A program made the translations under genes and the position numbers. DNA of 64,000 bases from Marinomonas sp. CT5. Lineage in GTDB: Bacteria > Pseudomonadota > Gammaproteobacteria > Pseudomonadales > Marinomonadaceae. Within the stretch, counting starts at the first letter, position 1; every line of letters begins with the position of its first letter. The DNA is taken from NCBI RefSeq assembly GCF_018336975.1, contig NZ_CP025572.1, positions 1,927,062 to 1,991,061 of the forward strand, in the 5' to 3' direction. Under the pieces are notes generated by a model. It saw nothing but the letters and a program-made list of their open reading frames with translations, made no database searches and was not told the origin of the DNA. Below are positions 39,785-49,130 of this stretch, one piece after another.

Positions 39785-40638
39785 GCTATACCTCTTACAC
39801 GTTTGAAAATTGTATCAAAGTTATCGACATTCCAATCCATAAATGGTTTGGGATCTAATGAACGTCCTACGAATCTCACTTCGTAGTGAAGATGTGGTCC
39901 AGACGTTAAGCCACTATTACCCGAATAAGCGATCAAATCTCCTTTTTTAACAAAATCGCCTTTTTCCACTGCAAACTTACTTAAATGAGAGTAAGAGCTC
40001 GTAAATCCATATGCATGCATAATGCGAAGAAAATTCCCAGAGCCTTTCTTGGCTGGGCGAATCACTTCGATTGTTCCATCAGCGGGTGCATAAATTGGAG
40101 TGCCAGTGTTAACAGCGAAATCCTGTCCACGATGAAACTTAATAATACCCAGAACTGGGTGTTTTCGTTTTCCATAGCCTGATGAAATTCTTGCATTAAT
40201 GACCGGCGCACCACTTGGAATATGCGTCAACATAGCGACTCTAACGGAAGAGTTAATGGTCGCTGTGTCTAAACGAGTGAGCAGTTCGGCGCTGTTTTGA
40301 TCGTCCATGCCAAGTAGCTTTTCTAAGTCGTCTAAACGGTCTGAGACTACTAGCATGCGTTCTTCTCGATCAGCCAAATCTTGTTCTAAGCTTGTTTTTA
40401 ATGCCGTTAGAGAGTCAATTTCTTTTGTAAGAGTAGATGATTTTGTTTCTAATTCGAGTAATTTTTTTTTCGAAAATTCCGCATCGGTTACCAGATAATA
40501 AATAATACCGGCTGTCAGCAGTACCCCTAAAAAAATGATATAGCTGATGAGCTTAAATGTATGGCGAGTCCTTTTCCCAAAACTGAAATGTTTGGTTCCA
40601 TGAATTGAGGAAATAGAGACGGTTATATTATCTTTCAT
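39688..40638 (-). CDS. M23 (LytM) family metallopeptidase, membrane-anchored
   Basis: A 316-aa murein hydrolase candidate. One membrane helix (about 27-48) anchors it; a coiled coil (about 55-110) follows, then the M23 domain from about 150. The zinc and catalytic motifs are KFHRGQDFAV (HxxxD) and GPHLHYEV (HxH), followed by DPKPF. The family cleaves peptidoglycan cross-links in the periplasm. The last 32 codons after the domain overlap the bactofilin start in another frame. M23 peptidases paired with bactofilins set cell shape in other bacteria (CcmA/Csd1 of Helicobacter, for example), which is the likely role here. Confidence 0.92.
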   Translation of the reverse strand: MKDNITVSISSIHGTKHFSFGKRTRHTFKLISYIIFLGVLLTAGIIYYLVTDAEFSKKKLLELETKSSTLTKEIDSLTALKTSLEQDLADREERMLVVSDRLDDLEKLLGMDDQNSAELLTRLDTATINSSVRVAMLTHIPSGAPVINARISSGYGKRKHPVLGIIKFHRGQDFAVNTGTPIYAPADGTIEVIRPAKKGSGNFLRIMHAYGFTSSYSHLSKFAVEKGDFVKKGDLIAYSGNSGLTSGPHLHYEVRFVGRSLDPKPFMDWNVDNFDTIFKRVRGIAWESLVGKIELRVSQQLQPSSQKAALLTGTLK

Positions 40639-41049
40639 CGATTCTTACTTACCAACGTCATAATTCATTACTTAGATATACAGCAAAGTATCTATCTTTG
40701 TAAGTTTTTGTATGCAAAATCATTGATTCTATACATAAAAAATCCGATTTATGTAAAGTATTTGAGAAAACTTGATAGAAGATATTACCATCTAGACTAT
40801 CCTCTTGAGACACTATTGCCTTATAAATAAGAAAACAATGTATGTTAACGGTTTGCCTTACGAACGTAATAGAAAAATGCAAGGTTACTAACAGTATTAT
40901 GTATGCTTTTCTATGGTGCGTTTTTATTTATATGGTCTTAATTGGTTCACATTTCATATTCAAATTGTATGAGTCAAGTGTTAAGGATTTATAGTTTTCA
41001 TTATAAAACAATTGTTTACATTGGTTGGCATGTTATCTGCTTTTATCAG
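40639..41049. other. Intergenic region upstream of the guanidine operon, no gene seen
   Basis: This AT-rich stretch carries the M23 gene promoter on - and the operon promoter on +. A 74-codon minus-strand frame (40658-40882) has no ribosome site or family resemblance and is not called. The best promoter-like bases near 41012-41038 (TTGTTT ... TTATCT) have poor spacing. Confidence 0.4.
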
Positions 41050-41079
41050 GATGTTCGTACCCTTGGAAAGTCGAACATC
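41050..41079 (+). promoter_or_regulatory. Inverted repeat ahead of the guanidine-I aptamer
   Basis: GATGTTCG (41050-41057) and CGAACATC (41072-41079) form an 8-bp stem around a 14-nt centre, 19 bp upstream of the aptamer. It may be an operator or a 5' leader hairpin. Confidence 0.4.
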
Positions 41080-41097
41080 ACAATTTAGATTACCAAT

Positions 41098-41203
41098 AGA
41101 GAGCTAGGGTTCCGATTTCGATTTTTATCGAAGTGTCTGGTCCGAGAGCTTTCGACCTTGACAGTTTCAAGGTTACACGGCGGGACAAAAGCCCGGGAGA
41201 CCG
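41098..41203 (+). ncRNA. Guanidine-I riboswitch (ykkC class)
   Basis: All the invariant blocks of the ykkC motif are present in order: CTAGGGTTCCG (41104-41114), GGTCCGAGAG (41139-41148), and ACACGGCGGGAC followed by AAAAGCCCGGGAGA (41175-41200). P1a/P1b and the GC-rich P3 can form. The aptamer ends 61 nt before the first ABC gene. A following CATGG...CCATG hairpin (around 41203-41232) may be the expression platform. This class switches genes on when guanidinium binds, and it controls guanidine carboxylase operons in other bacteria. Confidence 0.95.
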
Positions 41204-41263
41204 CATGGCGATATTGCCAAGGGTACTCCATGTGTAATTAAACAAACTGAAAAGGTAACTTCT

Positions 41264-42316
41264 ATGAAACTCTCCGCAAAAAAAGTAACCGTTCTTCTGT
41301 TTACGCTCCTTTTGTCCGCAAACACATTTGCCGCCGATAAATTTAAGGTTTGTTGGTCCATTTATGTGGGTTGGATGCCTTGGGCCTATGCCGCACAAGA
41401 AGGCATAGTGAAGAAATGGGGTGATAAATACGGTATTGATATCGATGTAGTGCAAATCAACGATTACGTTGAATCCATTAACCAATACACCGCTGGCCAG
41501 TTTGATGCCTGTTCTATGACTAATATGGATGCGCTAACGATTCCAGCCGCTGGTGGTGTGGATAGTACCGCGTTAATCGTAGGTGACTTCTCCAACGGTA
41601 ATGATGCTGTTGTTTTGAAAAATAAAACGAATCTAGCGGATATCAAGGGGCAAAACGTCAATTTGGTTGAGCTAAGCGTATCCCATTACTTATTAGCTCG
41701 CGCATTGGACACGGTGGGCCTTTCAGAAGCTGACGTTAATATTATCAATACATCTGATGCTGACATGGTCTCTATCTATGGGACAAAAGATGTGACTTCA
41801 GTGGTTACTTGGAATCCTTTATTAAGTGAAATCACTTCTATGCCTAACTCAAACAAGGTATTTGACTCTTCACAAATTCCAGGCGAAATCATCGATACCT
41901 TGATTGTGAATACCGATACTTTGAAAGCCAATCCTAACTTGGGCAAAGCCTTAGTGGGTGCTTGGTATGAAGTCATGGACTTGATGAATGGTAATGATCA
42001 AGCTGCAATTGATGCTCGCACCGCCATGGCAGAAGCGTCTGAAACTGATTTAGAAGGTTACGATGCCCAGCTAGCTAGCACGAAAATGTTTTACACACCT
42101 GAATCGGCTTTGGCGTTAACCAATAGCGAAGAGCTTATTTCGACGATGCAAAACGTGGCGGAATTTTCTTTTGACCACGGTTTATTAGGTGATGGTGCGC
42201 CAGATGCCGGGGCCATTGGTATTGAAACGCCTGCCGGTGTCTACGGTAACCCTGATTACATAAAACTTCGCTTTGACCCAACTTACATGCAAATGGCTGC
42301 TGACGGCCAACTGTAA
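41264..42316 (+). CDS. ABC transporter substrate-binding protein of the guanidine (urea carboxylase) locus
   Basis: A 350-aa NitT/TauT-like periplasmic binding protein. Signal peptide about 1-23 (MKLSAKK, TFAAD). The KFKVCWSIYVGWMPWAYAAQ opening and the VVTWNPLLSE motif fit the binding protein found in urea-carboxylase clusters. It lies directly behind a guanidine-I riboswitch, so guanidinium (or a close derivative) is the expected ligand rather than urea; that is inference. The ribosome site is AAAGG, 8 nt upstream of the ATG. It is first of an eight-gene operon. Confidence 0.9.
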   Translation: MKLSAKKVTVLLFTLLLSANTFAADKFKVCWSIYVGWMPWAYAAQEGIVKKWGDKYGIDIDVVQINDYVESINQYTAGQFDACSMTNMDALTIPAAGGVDSTALIVGDFSNGNDAVVLKNKTNLADIKGQNVNLVELSVSHYLLARALDTVGLSEADVNIINTSDADMVSIYGTKDVTSVVTWNPLLSEITSMPNSNKVFDSSQIPGEIIDTLIVNTDTLKANPNLGKALVGAWYEVMDLMNGNDQAAIDARTAMAEASETDLEGYDAQLASTKMFYTPESALALTNSEELISTMQNVAEFSFDHGLLGDGAPDAGAIGIETPAGVYGNPDYIKLRFDPTYMQMAADGQL

Positions 42317-42377
42317 CCATCCAAAGTAAACGCTCTGTTTACTAGCGATAGTACTCAGAGCGTCATGGGATAAAAGC

Positions 42378-43196
42378 ATGAAAAAATTAATTAATTATAA
42401 GCCCAATCGATCCAATACCATCTTGCTTGGTCTGTTGCCATTTGCCTTGCTCATTTTGGTTTATATGGTGAGCTCTGACGCACGTTTAGCCATCAACCCA
42501 AACGACAAACTCTTGCCTGCGTTCAGTCAAATGGGGGAGTCCATGTACCGCATGGCGTTTGAACCCAGTCGACGTACAGGTGAACTCCTATTCTGGCAGG
42601 ACACCATGAGCAGTTTGACCCGTTTGGGGTTAGGCGTTCTGATCGCTGGTTTTATCGGCTTATTCATTGGCGTACTAACGGGGTCTTTACCACTTTTTGC
42701 GGCAGGATTCTCTCCACTGCTTACGGTTATTTCACTGGTTCCCCCTTTGGCGCTACTGCCAATTCTCTTTATCGTCGTTGGGCTTGGGGAGGTGTCAAAA
42801 ATCACCTTGATAGCCATCGGCATCACTCCCTTTATTGCCCGTGATATCCAACGTCGAACACAGGAAATTCCGAGTGAGCAATTGGTGAAAGCGCAAACTT
42901 TGGGAGCCAGCACCATTCAGATTTTGATCCGTGTGGTGTTGCCGCAAATTATGCCCAAGCTAATTGATGCTGTTCGCCTGTCTTTGGGTTCTGGCTGGTT
43001 ATTTTTAATCGCAGCCGAAGCCATTGCCTCGACTGATGGCCTAGGTTATCGAATTTTCTTGGTACGTCGCTATTTGTCTATGGATGTGATTTTGCCTTAT
43101 GTGGCATGGATTACTTTCCTAGCCTTCTTGGTGGATTTCTTGCTCAGTAAATTAAACCGTCGACTCTTTCCTTGGAGTTTGGAGGCAAAATCATGA
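42378..43196 (+). CDS. ABC transporter permease (guanidine locus)
   Basis: A 272-aa inner-membrane permease of the NitT/TauT/SsuC type with six or so helices. The cytosolic EAA loop is at about residues 170-190 (EQLVKAQTLGASTIQILIRVVLPQ). The C-terminal GWLFLIAAEAIASTDGLGYRI segment is typical of the family. Its stop overlaps the ATPase start by 4 bp (ATGA), coupling their translation. It is a homodimer partner for the following ATPase. Confidence 0.92.
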   Translation: MKKLINYKPNRSNTILLGLLPFALLILVYMVSSDARLAINPNDKLLPAFSQMGESMYRMAFEPSRRTGELLFWQDTMSSLTRLGLGVLIAGFIGLFIGVLTGSLPLFAAGFSPLLTVISLVPPLALLPILFIVVGLGEVSKITLIAIGITPFIARDIQRRTQEIPSEQLVKAQTLGASTIQILIRVVLPQIMPKLIDAVRLSLGSGWLFLIAAEAIASTDGLGYRIFLVRRYLSMDVILPYVAWITFLAFLVDFLLSKLNRRLFPWSLEAKS

Positions 43197-44014
43197 GCAA
43201 GACAGCATCAAAAGAAACCATGATCCAAGCCAAAAACATCGGCAAACGCTACGGTCAAGATGTCATTCTTGAACGGGTTAATGTCAATGTTGAAGAAGGC
43301 GAGTTTATTACGCTGGTTGGCGCCTCGGGTTGTGGCAAAAGTACTTTTTTAAAAATGATTTTAGGCATTGAAACCGCCACAGAAGGTGAGTTGTTGCTGG
43401 ATGGCAAGCCAATCCCTAATGAGCCGGGTTCAGACCGTGGCATTGTTTTTCAGCAATACTCCGTCTTTCCCCATATGACGGTGTTGGAAAACGTGATCGC
43501 GGCGAAAGGCTTTCAAAAATCCTCCATCACTGGCTATTTGTTTGGCAAAGAGAAAAAAGCGGCCAAGCAAGAAGCGACAGACATGCTAGAACAAGTGGGA
43601 CTAGGTCATGCTTTGCATCGCTATCCACACGAATTATCGGGTGGTATGAAGCAGCGTCTTGCCATTGCCCAAGCGGTCATTTGCAAACCACGAATTTTGC
43701 TGCTGGATGAACCTTTTGGCGCACTGGACCCCGGTATTCGTGCCGATATGCATTCCTTGGTGTTGGACCTATGGCGCAAGCATAAATTGACCATATTCAT
43801 GGTCACGCATGACTTAAAAGAAGGTTTCTATCTAGGAACTCGTTTATGGGTGTTCGACAAACTTCGTCACGACCCGCATTCCCCAAATGCTTATGGCGCC
43901 TCTATTACCTATGACTTACCTGTTGGTCATATGCCTGAGCCACTTTTTGAAGAAATAGATCAACGTATTCGCCCTCTAAATCAGGGAGAGAAAACGCAGG
44001 AGCAATCAGTATGA
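43193..44014 (+). CDS. ABC transporter ATP-binding protein (guanidine locus)
   Basis: A single-domain ABC ATPase of 273 aa. Walker A is GASGCGKST, the signature is LSGGMKQRLAIAQA and Walker B is ILLLDEPFGALD, with the H-loop in TIFMVTHDL. The start at 43193 has GGAGG 7 nt upstream and overlaps the permease stop; an upstream in-frame ATG at 43172 lies within the permease gene and is unlikely. The C-terminal extension past the ATPase core (about 220-273) is usual for the urea-carboxylase-region ATPase. Confidence 0.92.
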   Translation: MSKTASKETMIQAKNIGKRYGQDVILERVNVNVEEGEFITLVGASGCGKSTFLKMILGIETATEGELLLDGKPIPNEPGSDRGIVFQQYSVFPHMTVLENVIAAKGFQKSSITGYLFGKEKKAAKQEATDMLEQVGLGHALHRYPHELSGGMKQRLAIAQAVICKPRILLLDEPFGALDPGIRADMHSLVLDLWRKHKLTIFMVTHDLKEGFYLGTRLWVFDKLRHDPHSPNAYGASITYDLPVGHMPEPLFEEIDQRIRPLNQGEKTQEQSV

Positions 44015-44727
44015 ATAAATATGAAACCATCATTCCAGCCGCCAGTCATTGGTCATTGCGCGTACGTCGCGGAATGCAAATGACCCTGACGGATATTGAA
44101 GGCGATGCCAATGTCGGCATGGTGTTTTATAACCCAGAAAACCTTTTGGAGCGTTACAACGCACCCGATACGCTAAAAGGTCAACACACTTTTAAACTCA
44201 CCAAAGGTCATTGTTTGTATTCCGATATGGGGCGCATATTTGCTTCCATCATTGAAGACACCGTTGGCTGGCACGAGACGGTCAATGGTAATAGCCATGC
44301 TTCACACATCGAGTCAAAGTGGGGGAAACGTGACTATCAAAATGATCGCAATGATTGGATGCAAAATGGTCACGATGCCATGTTGGTGGAAATGGCCAAA
44401 TACGGTCTAACCAAAGCCGATATTGCTGCGAATTTAAACTTGTTTAGTCGAGTTAGCACAGACAGTGAAGGTGTTATGTCATTGGTCAAAGGCAACAGTC
44501 CGGCAGGCTCTAGTATTACTTTGCGTTTTGAAATGGACACCTTAGTGATGCTGCATACCTGCCCACACCCATTAAGCACAGCAAGCCAATACCCGAAAAA
44601 ACCGATCTCCATTCTGCTGGAAAAAGCTGAACCTGTAGCAGACGACGACCTTTGCAAAATGTCGCGCCCAGAAAATCAGCGAGGCTTTGCTAATAATGCA
44701 CTTTACTACTTTGGCGCGGAGGCCTAA
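44011..44727 (+). CDS. DUF1989 protein UAAP1 (carboxyguanidine deiminase subunit)
   Basis: A 238-aa protein of the 'urea amidolyase associated' family 1. DUF1989 features are [23 protein letters not shown] near residue 19 and the metal-site Cys/His block at the C-terminus (MLHTCPHPL). In other bacteria the UAAP1/UAAP2 pair (CgdAB) was shown to deiminate carboxyguanidine to allophanate, releasing ammonia; that fits the riboswitch and carboxylase here. It overlaps the ATPase gene by 4 bp and ends 2 bp before UAAP2, consistent with a co-translated heteromer. Which subunit of CgdAB it corresponds to I have not decided. Confidence 0.9.
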   Translation: MNKYETIIPAASHWSLRVRRGMQMTLTDIEGDANVGMVFYNPENLLERYNAPDTLKGQHTFKLTKGHCLYSDMGRIFASIIEDTVGWHETVNGNSHASHIESKWGKRDYQNDRNDWMQNGHDAMLVEMAKYGLTKADIAANLNLFSRVSTDSEGVMSLVKGNSPAGSSITLRFEMDTLVMLHTCPHPLSTASQYPKKPISILLEKAEPVADDDLCKMSRPENQRGFANNALYYFGAEA

Positions 44728-44729
44728 TC

Positions 44730-45371
44730 ATGATTAAAGAGAGCCAATTAACCCCAGAAAGCGCGAACACGACTTACCATATTGATGCAGGTGATTACTT
44801 TATTGGCGTAGTGAAAGCGGGCAGTACATTTCGACTAGTCGACCTTGAAGGCAACCAAGCCGCAGATACCTTGTTCTACAATGCCAATGATCCGGCTGAG
44901 CGATACAGCGTAACGGATACCATTCGTGAGCAAGGCAAGGTGTATTTGACGGCTGGATCAGAGCTTCGTTCTAACGAGAACAATGTGATGATTGAGATTG
45001 TCGCTGATACTTGTGGTCGCCACGATACCTTGGGCGGCGCCTGTGCGACGGAAAGTAATACGGTGCGTTACGACTTAGAAAAACGTTGCATGCATGCTTG
45101 TCGAGACAGCTGGATGCTTGCGATTGCCGAAAACCCAGAGTTTGGTTTGTCCAAGCGCGATATTAGTCACAACATCAACTTCTTTATGAATGTACCGGTG
45201 ACTGAAGCGGGTGGCTTGACCTTTGAAGATGGTATTTCAGCGCCTGGTAAATACGTTGAGATGGTGGCAAAAATGGACATCATCGTATTGATTTCGAATT
45301 GTCCTCAATTAAACAACCCTTGCAACGGCTACAACCCGACGCCTGTCGATATGCTGGTTTGGAACGCCTAA
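44730..45371 (+). CDS. DUF1989 protein UAAP2 (carboxyguanidine deiminase subunit)
   Basis: A 213-aa DUF1989 paralogue of the gene before. It has the family start ([25 protein letters not shown]), the Cys-rich [17 protein letters not shown] block, and the C-terminal [17 protein letters not shown] motif with Cys residues. Both DUF1989 proteins are needed for carboxyguanidine deiminase in characterised systems. It is followed not by the carboxylase directly but by a 109-bp gap that holds a second riboswitch. Confidence 0.9.
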   Translation: MIKESQLTPESANTTYHIDAGDYFIGVVKAGSTFRLVDLEGNQAADTLFYNANDPAERYSVTDTIREQGKVYLTAGSELRSNENNVMIEIVADTCGRHDTLGGACATESNTVRYDLEKRCMHACRDSWMLAIAENPEFGLSKRDISHNINFFMNVPVTEAGGLTFEDGISAPGKYVEMVAKMDIIVLISNCPQLNNPCNGYNPTPVDMLVWNA

Positions 45372-45421
45372 CTGAGTCGTCTTATAAGGTTTTTTTAAAC
45401 AAGTAATTAGTCTCATTTTAA

Positions 45422-45473
45422 CGCAGTGGACGACCACTGTTGTTTATCTCGCTCCGGGACGGCCCGGCCAAGG
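45422..45473 (+). ncRNA. Guanidine-II riboswitch (mini-ykkC) ahead of the carboxylase
   Basis: Two hairpins with the class-defining ACGR tetraloops: P1 CAGTGG-ACGA-CCACTG (45424-45439) and P2 CCGGG-ACGG-CCCGG (45454-45467). They are joined by a 14-nt linker. G-rich closing pairs lie directly below each loop, as in mini-ykkC RNAs. The Shine-Dalgarno AAGG (45470-45473) begins 3 nt after P2 and the ATG is at 45481, the usual arrangement for translational control by this class. It lies inside the operon, 51 bp after the UAAP2 stop. Confidence 0.85.
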
Positions 45474-45480
45474 TTGAACC

Positions 45481-48400
45481 ATGTTTAACAAGGTATTAAT
45501 TGCCAACCGTGGCGCCATCGCGACACGAATCATTCGAACGCTCAATAAAATGAATATTGCCTCTGTTGCGGTATACGCTGAGTCGGATGCCAAAAGCTTG
45601 CATGTTAAGCGTGCAGATGAAGCTTTCTCCTTAGGCGAAGGCAACGCCACTGAAACCTATCTGGATATGGATAAAATCCTCAATATTGCCAAGCAGTGTG
45701 GTGCTCAGGCGATCCACCCCGGCTATGGTTTTTTGAGTGAAAACTCGACTTTTGTGCGTCGCTGTGAAGAAGAAGGTATCGCTTTTATTGGACCTACGGC
45801 TGAACAAATGATTGAGTTTGGCCTCAAGCACAGAGCGCGTGAATTAGCCGAAAAAGCCAATGTGCCGCTTTCTCCTGGTTCTGAACTACTGACCGATTTA
45901 GAGACAGCCTGCCAAACCGCCGATGGGGTTGGCTATCCTGTGATGTTAAAAAGTACCGCCGGTGGTGGCGGTATTGGTATGCACTTATGTCATAACGAAA
46001 AAGACTTACGAGAAAGCTTTGATTCCGTGCGCCGTTTAGGCGCCAACAACTTTGCTGACGATGGTGTTTTTTTAGAGAAGTTCATTGCTCGCGCCCGTCA
46101 CATTGAAGTACAGATCTTTGCCGATGGTAAAGGTGGGGCATTGGCACTAGGAGAGCGTGATTGCTCTAGTCAACGCCGTAACCAAAAAGTGGTTGAAGAA
46201 TGTCCCGCGCCAAACCTGACGGATGAGGTACGTAAGCAGCTGCATCGAACCGCAGAATTATTATTGTCATCGGTTCAGTATCGTAACGCTGGAACGGTCG
46301 AATTTATCTATGATATGGACACAGATAAATTCTATTTCCTTGAAGTCAATACCCGTTTGCAGGTTGAGCACGGCGTGACGGAAATGGTCTACGCCGTGGA
46401 CCTTGTAGAATGGATGATTCGTCTGGCTGCTGGCGAAGACCTTGCACTAGAAGAGAAACGTGCTTCGCTTAAAGCTCATGGACATGCGGTACAAGTGCGT
46501 TTGTATGCGGAAGATCCTTATAAAGATTTTCAGCCTTGTGCTGGCTTATTGAGTCAGGTGGCTTGGCCAGAAGAGGAAAAAAATGCCGCTGTTCGTATCG
46601 ACTCTTGGATCGAAACGGGCATTGACGTCTCGCCTTACTTTGATCCTATGCTCGCCAAAGTCATCGTCCATCAAGAAGATCGCGATGCGGCCTTTGCTAA
46701 ACTCAAAACAACACTGGAAAATTGCGTTTTATATGGCACAGAAACCAATTTAGATTATCTCAAGCACTTGGTTGTTGATCCTCTGTTGCTGCGCGGAGAA
46801 GTGAGCACTCGTTACCTCAATTCGTTTGTCTATCAACCGAAGCGCATTGATGTGTTAAGTGGCGGCACTCAAACCACTCTGCAAGATTTTCCTGGTCGTC
46901 AACATCATTGGAATGTTGGCGTACCGCCTTCTGGCCCATTCGATAATTACCATTTCCGCTTAGCGAATCGCTTGCTTAATAATCCGGATTCGGCGGCGGC
47001 TATGGAAATTACTCTGCAAGGCCCCAGCTTAAAATTCAGCTTTGAAACCTGTCTTGTGGTTTGTGGCGCCGTGATTGATGCGAAAATTGATGGGCAAGCC
47101 ATCGAGCAAAATACTGTGGTCACCATACAAGCAGGCGAAACATTGACCTTGGGGCGAATCAAAGAGCAGGGCGCACGAGCGTATTTAGCCGTGGCGGGTG
47201 GTTTCGATTGTCCTGATTATTTGGGCTCGAAATCCACCTTCACCTTGGGGCAGTTTGGTGGTCACAATGGTCGAGCGATTCAAACGGGTGATGTCTTGCA
47301 TGTGCTTGAGGCAGACGCGACTCAATTAAGCGGTTTGTCTTCTAAGCCAGTCCCTAAGGTACTTTTCGCGCAGATGGATCACACGGTAGAACTACGCGTG
47401 ATTTACGGCCCACATGGTTCTCCTGATTTTTTTACCCCAGAAGACATTGATATGTTTTTTGGTACAGAGTGGGAAATTCATTATAACTCCAGTCGAACGG
47501 GTGTTCGTTTAATTGGGCCTAAACCCAAATGGGCGCGTAACGATGGTGGTGAGGCCGGTTTGCATCCGTCAAATATTCACGATAACGCTTACGCCTTTGG
47601 TAGTGTGGATTTCACTGGGGATATGCCGGTTATTTTGGGGCCAGATGGCCCATCTCTTGGTGGTTTTGTGTGTCCTGCCACTGTCATTACGGCCGATTTA
47701 TGGAAGCTAGGGCAATTGAGAGCGGGCGATAAAATCCGTTTTATTCCTGTGACCTTGGAAGACGCCGTGGCGTTAGAAGCGGCGCAAAATAAAGGCTTGG
47801 CTAATCTAACGGCATTTGAACAAGCTGTTCCAACTTGTGAGTTTTCTTGTGAAGAGAAGACGCCGATTTTGAAAACCTTACCAGCCGAGCGTTTTGGCGA
47901 TGAAATTGTTTATCGTGCCGCGGGCGATCATTTCTTGCTGGTGGAATATGGCGAGCAAATGTTAGATATCCGCTTACGTTTCCGCGCTCATGCCTTAATG
48001 CAATGGTTAGAGAAAAATCCATTAAAAGGCATGCGCGAACTGACGCCGGGTATTCGCTCTTTGCAAATTCACTATGACAGCCAGCAATTGAGCTACACCG
48101 ATTTATTAGATCATTTGGAATCGGCTGAGCAAGCCTTGAGCAGTCAGCTTGATGAACTGACCGTGCCATCTAGAACGGTATATTTGCCATTGTCTTGGGA
48201 TGATAAGGCTTGCCAAGAAGCCATCGACAAATACGCGCAATCAGTGCGTTCTAATGCCCCTTGGTGTCCAAGTAACCTAGAGTTTATCCGTCGTATTAAT
48301 GGTTTAGACAGCATTAATGATGTGAAAGACATACTGTTCAGTGCCAGTTATTTGGTGATGGGCTTGGGGGATGTGTACCTTGGTGCACCCGTTGCGACCC

Positions 48401-49107
48401 CAGTCGACCCTAGGCACCGTTTGGTGACAACTAAGTACAACCCTGCTCGTACATGGACAGCAGAGAACTCTGTCGGTATTGGGGGCTCTTATCTTTGTGT
48501 GTACGGCATGGAAGGCCCTGGCGGTTATCAGTTTGTTGGTCGAACACTGCAAATGTGGAATCGCTATCGTCAAACAAGCGCGTTTACCAAGCCCTGGTTG
48601 TTGCGCTTCTTTGATCAGATTCGTTTCTATGAAGTGAGTCACGAAGAGCTGGATCAAATCCGTAAAGACTTCCCCCACGATAACTATAGTATTCGCATTG
48701 AAGAGAGCACCTTTTCTTTGGCTGACTACCAGAGCTTTATTGCTGAAAACCAAACCAGCATTGATGAATTTAAACAAGTGCGCAATCACGCTTTTGAGGC
48801 CGAGCTAGCCCGCTGGCATGCCAATGGTCAATTCCATTTCGATACCGACGAAGCGGAGGCGGTCGTAACCGACATCACTTGGAGCGAAGACGCTACCGTG
48901 GTGGATAGCCCAGTGTCTGGCAGTGTTTGGCAAACCCAAGTGAAAGAAGGCGACCAAGTGCAAGCGGGGCAGTTATTGCTCATTTTGGAATCCATGAAGA
49001 TGGAAATTCCTATCTATGCTCCCGCCGCAGGCGTGGTATCGGATTTGTTACTAAAAGACGGTAGCCGCGTTAATGCAGGGCAGGCAATTGTTGTTCTTGA
49101 AGATTAG
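45481..49107 (+). CDS. Biotin-dependent guanidine (urea-type) carboxylase
   Basis: A 1208-aa single-chain carboxylase. The biotin carboxylase domain (about 1-450) has the ATP-grasp loop KSTAGGGGIG at about 157-166 and EVNTRLQVEH. The AHS2/KipA-like part (about 460-770) begins at LQDFPGRQHHWNVGVPPSGPFD. The AHS1/KipI-like part covers about 790-1030. The C-terminal biotinyl carrier has ESMKM with biotin Lys about 1173. It lacks the fused allophanate hydrolase of the yeast enzyme. The family was named urea carboxylase. With guanidine riboswitches and UAAP1/2 alongside, guanidine is the likelier substrate; the product carboxyguanidine goes to the deiminase. Confidence 0.92.
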   Translation: MFNKVLIANRGAIATRIIRTLNKMNIASVAVYAESDAKSLHVKRADEAFSLGEGNATETYLDMDKILNIAKQCGAQAIHPGYGFLSENSTFVRRCEEEGIAFIGPTAEQMIEFGLKHRARELAEKANVPLSPGSELLTDLETACQTADGVGYPVMLKSTAGGGGIGMHLCHNEKDLRESFDSVRRLGANNFADDGVFLEKFIARARHIEVQIFADGKGGALALGERDCSSQRRNQKVVEECPAPNLTDEVRKQLHRTAELLLSSVQYRNAGTVEFIYDMDTDKFYFLEVNTRLQVEHGVTEMVYAVDLVEWMIRLAAGEDLALEEKRASLKAHGHAVQVRLYAEDPYKDFQPCAGLLSQVAWPEEEKNAAVRIDSWIETGIDVSPYFDPMLAKVIVHQEDRDAAFAKLKTTLENCVLYGTETNLDYLKHLVVDPLLLRGEVSTRYLNSFVYQPKRIDVLSGGTQTTLQDFPGRQHHWNVGVPPSGPFDNYHFRLANRLLNNPDSAAAMEITLQGPSLKFSFETCLVVCGAVIDAKIDGQAIEQNTVVTIQAGETLTLGRIKEQGARAYLAVAGGFDCPDYLGSKSTFTLGQFGGHNGRAIQTGDVLHVLEADATQLSGLSSKPVPKVLFAQMDHTVELRVIYGPHGSPDFFTPEDIDMFFGTEWEIHYNSSRTGVRLIGPKPKWARNDGGEAGLHPSNIHDNAYAFGSVDFTGDMPVILGPDGPSLGGFVCPATVITADLWKLGQLRAGDKIRFIPVTLEDAVALEAAQNKGLANLTAFEQAVPTCEFSCEEKTPILKTLPAERFGDEIVYRAAGDHFLLVEYGEQMLDIRLRFRAHALMQWLEKNPLKGMRELTPGIRSLQIHYDSQQLSYTDLLDHLESAEQALSSQLDELTVPSRTVYLPLSWDDKACQEAIDKYAQSVRSNAPWCPSNLEFIRRINGLDSINDVKDILFSASYLVMGLGDVYLGAPVATPVDPRHRLVTTKYNPARTWTAENSVGIGGSYLCVYGMEGPGGYQFVGRTLQMWNRYRQTSAFTKPWLLRFFDQIRFYEVSHEELDQIRKDFPHDNYSIRIEESTFSLADYQSFIAENQTSIDEFKQVRNHAFEAELARWHANGQFHFDTDEAEAVVTDITWSEDATVVDSPVSGSVWQTQVKEGDQVQAGQLLLILESMKMEIPIYAPAAGVVSDLLLKDGSRVNAGQAIVVLED

Positions 49108-49130
49108 CACAGAGGATTGAGGAAGAAGTT

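Noticed and set aside
40658..40882. 74-codon minus-strand frame upstream of the M23 peptidase gene
   Set aside because: No ribosome site or family resemblance, and low-complexity composition; it probably lies in the M23 promoter region.
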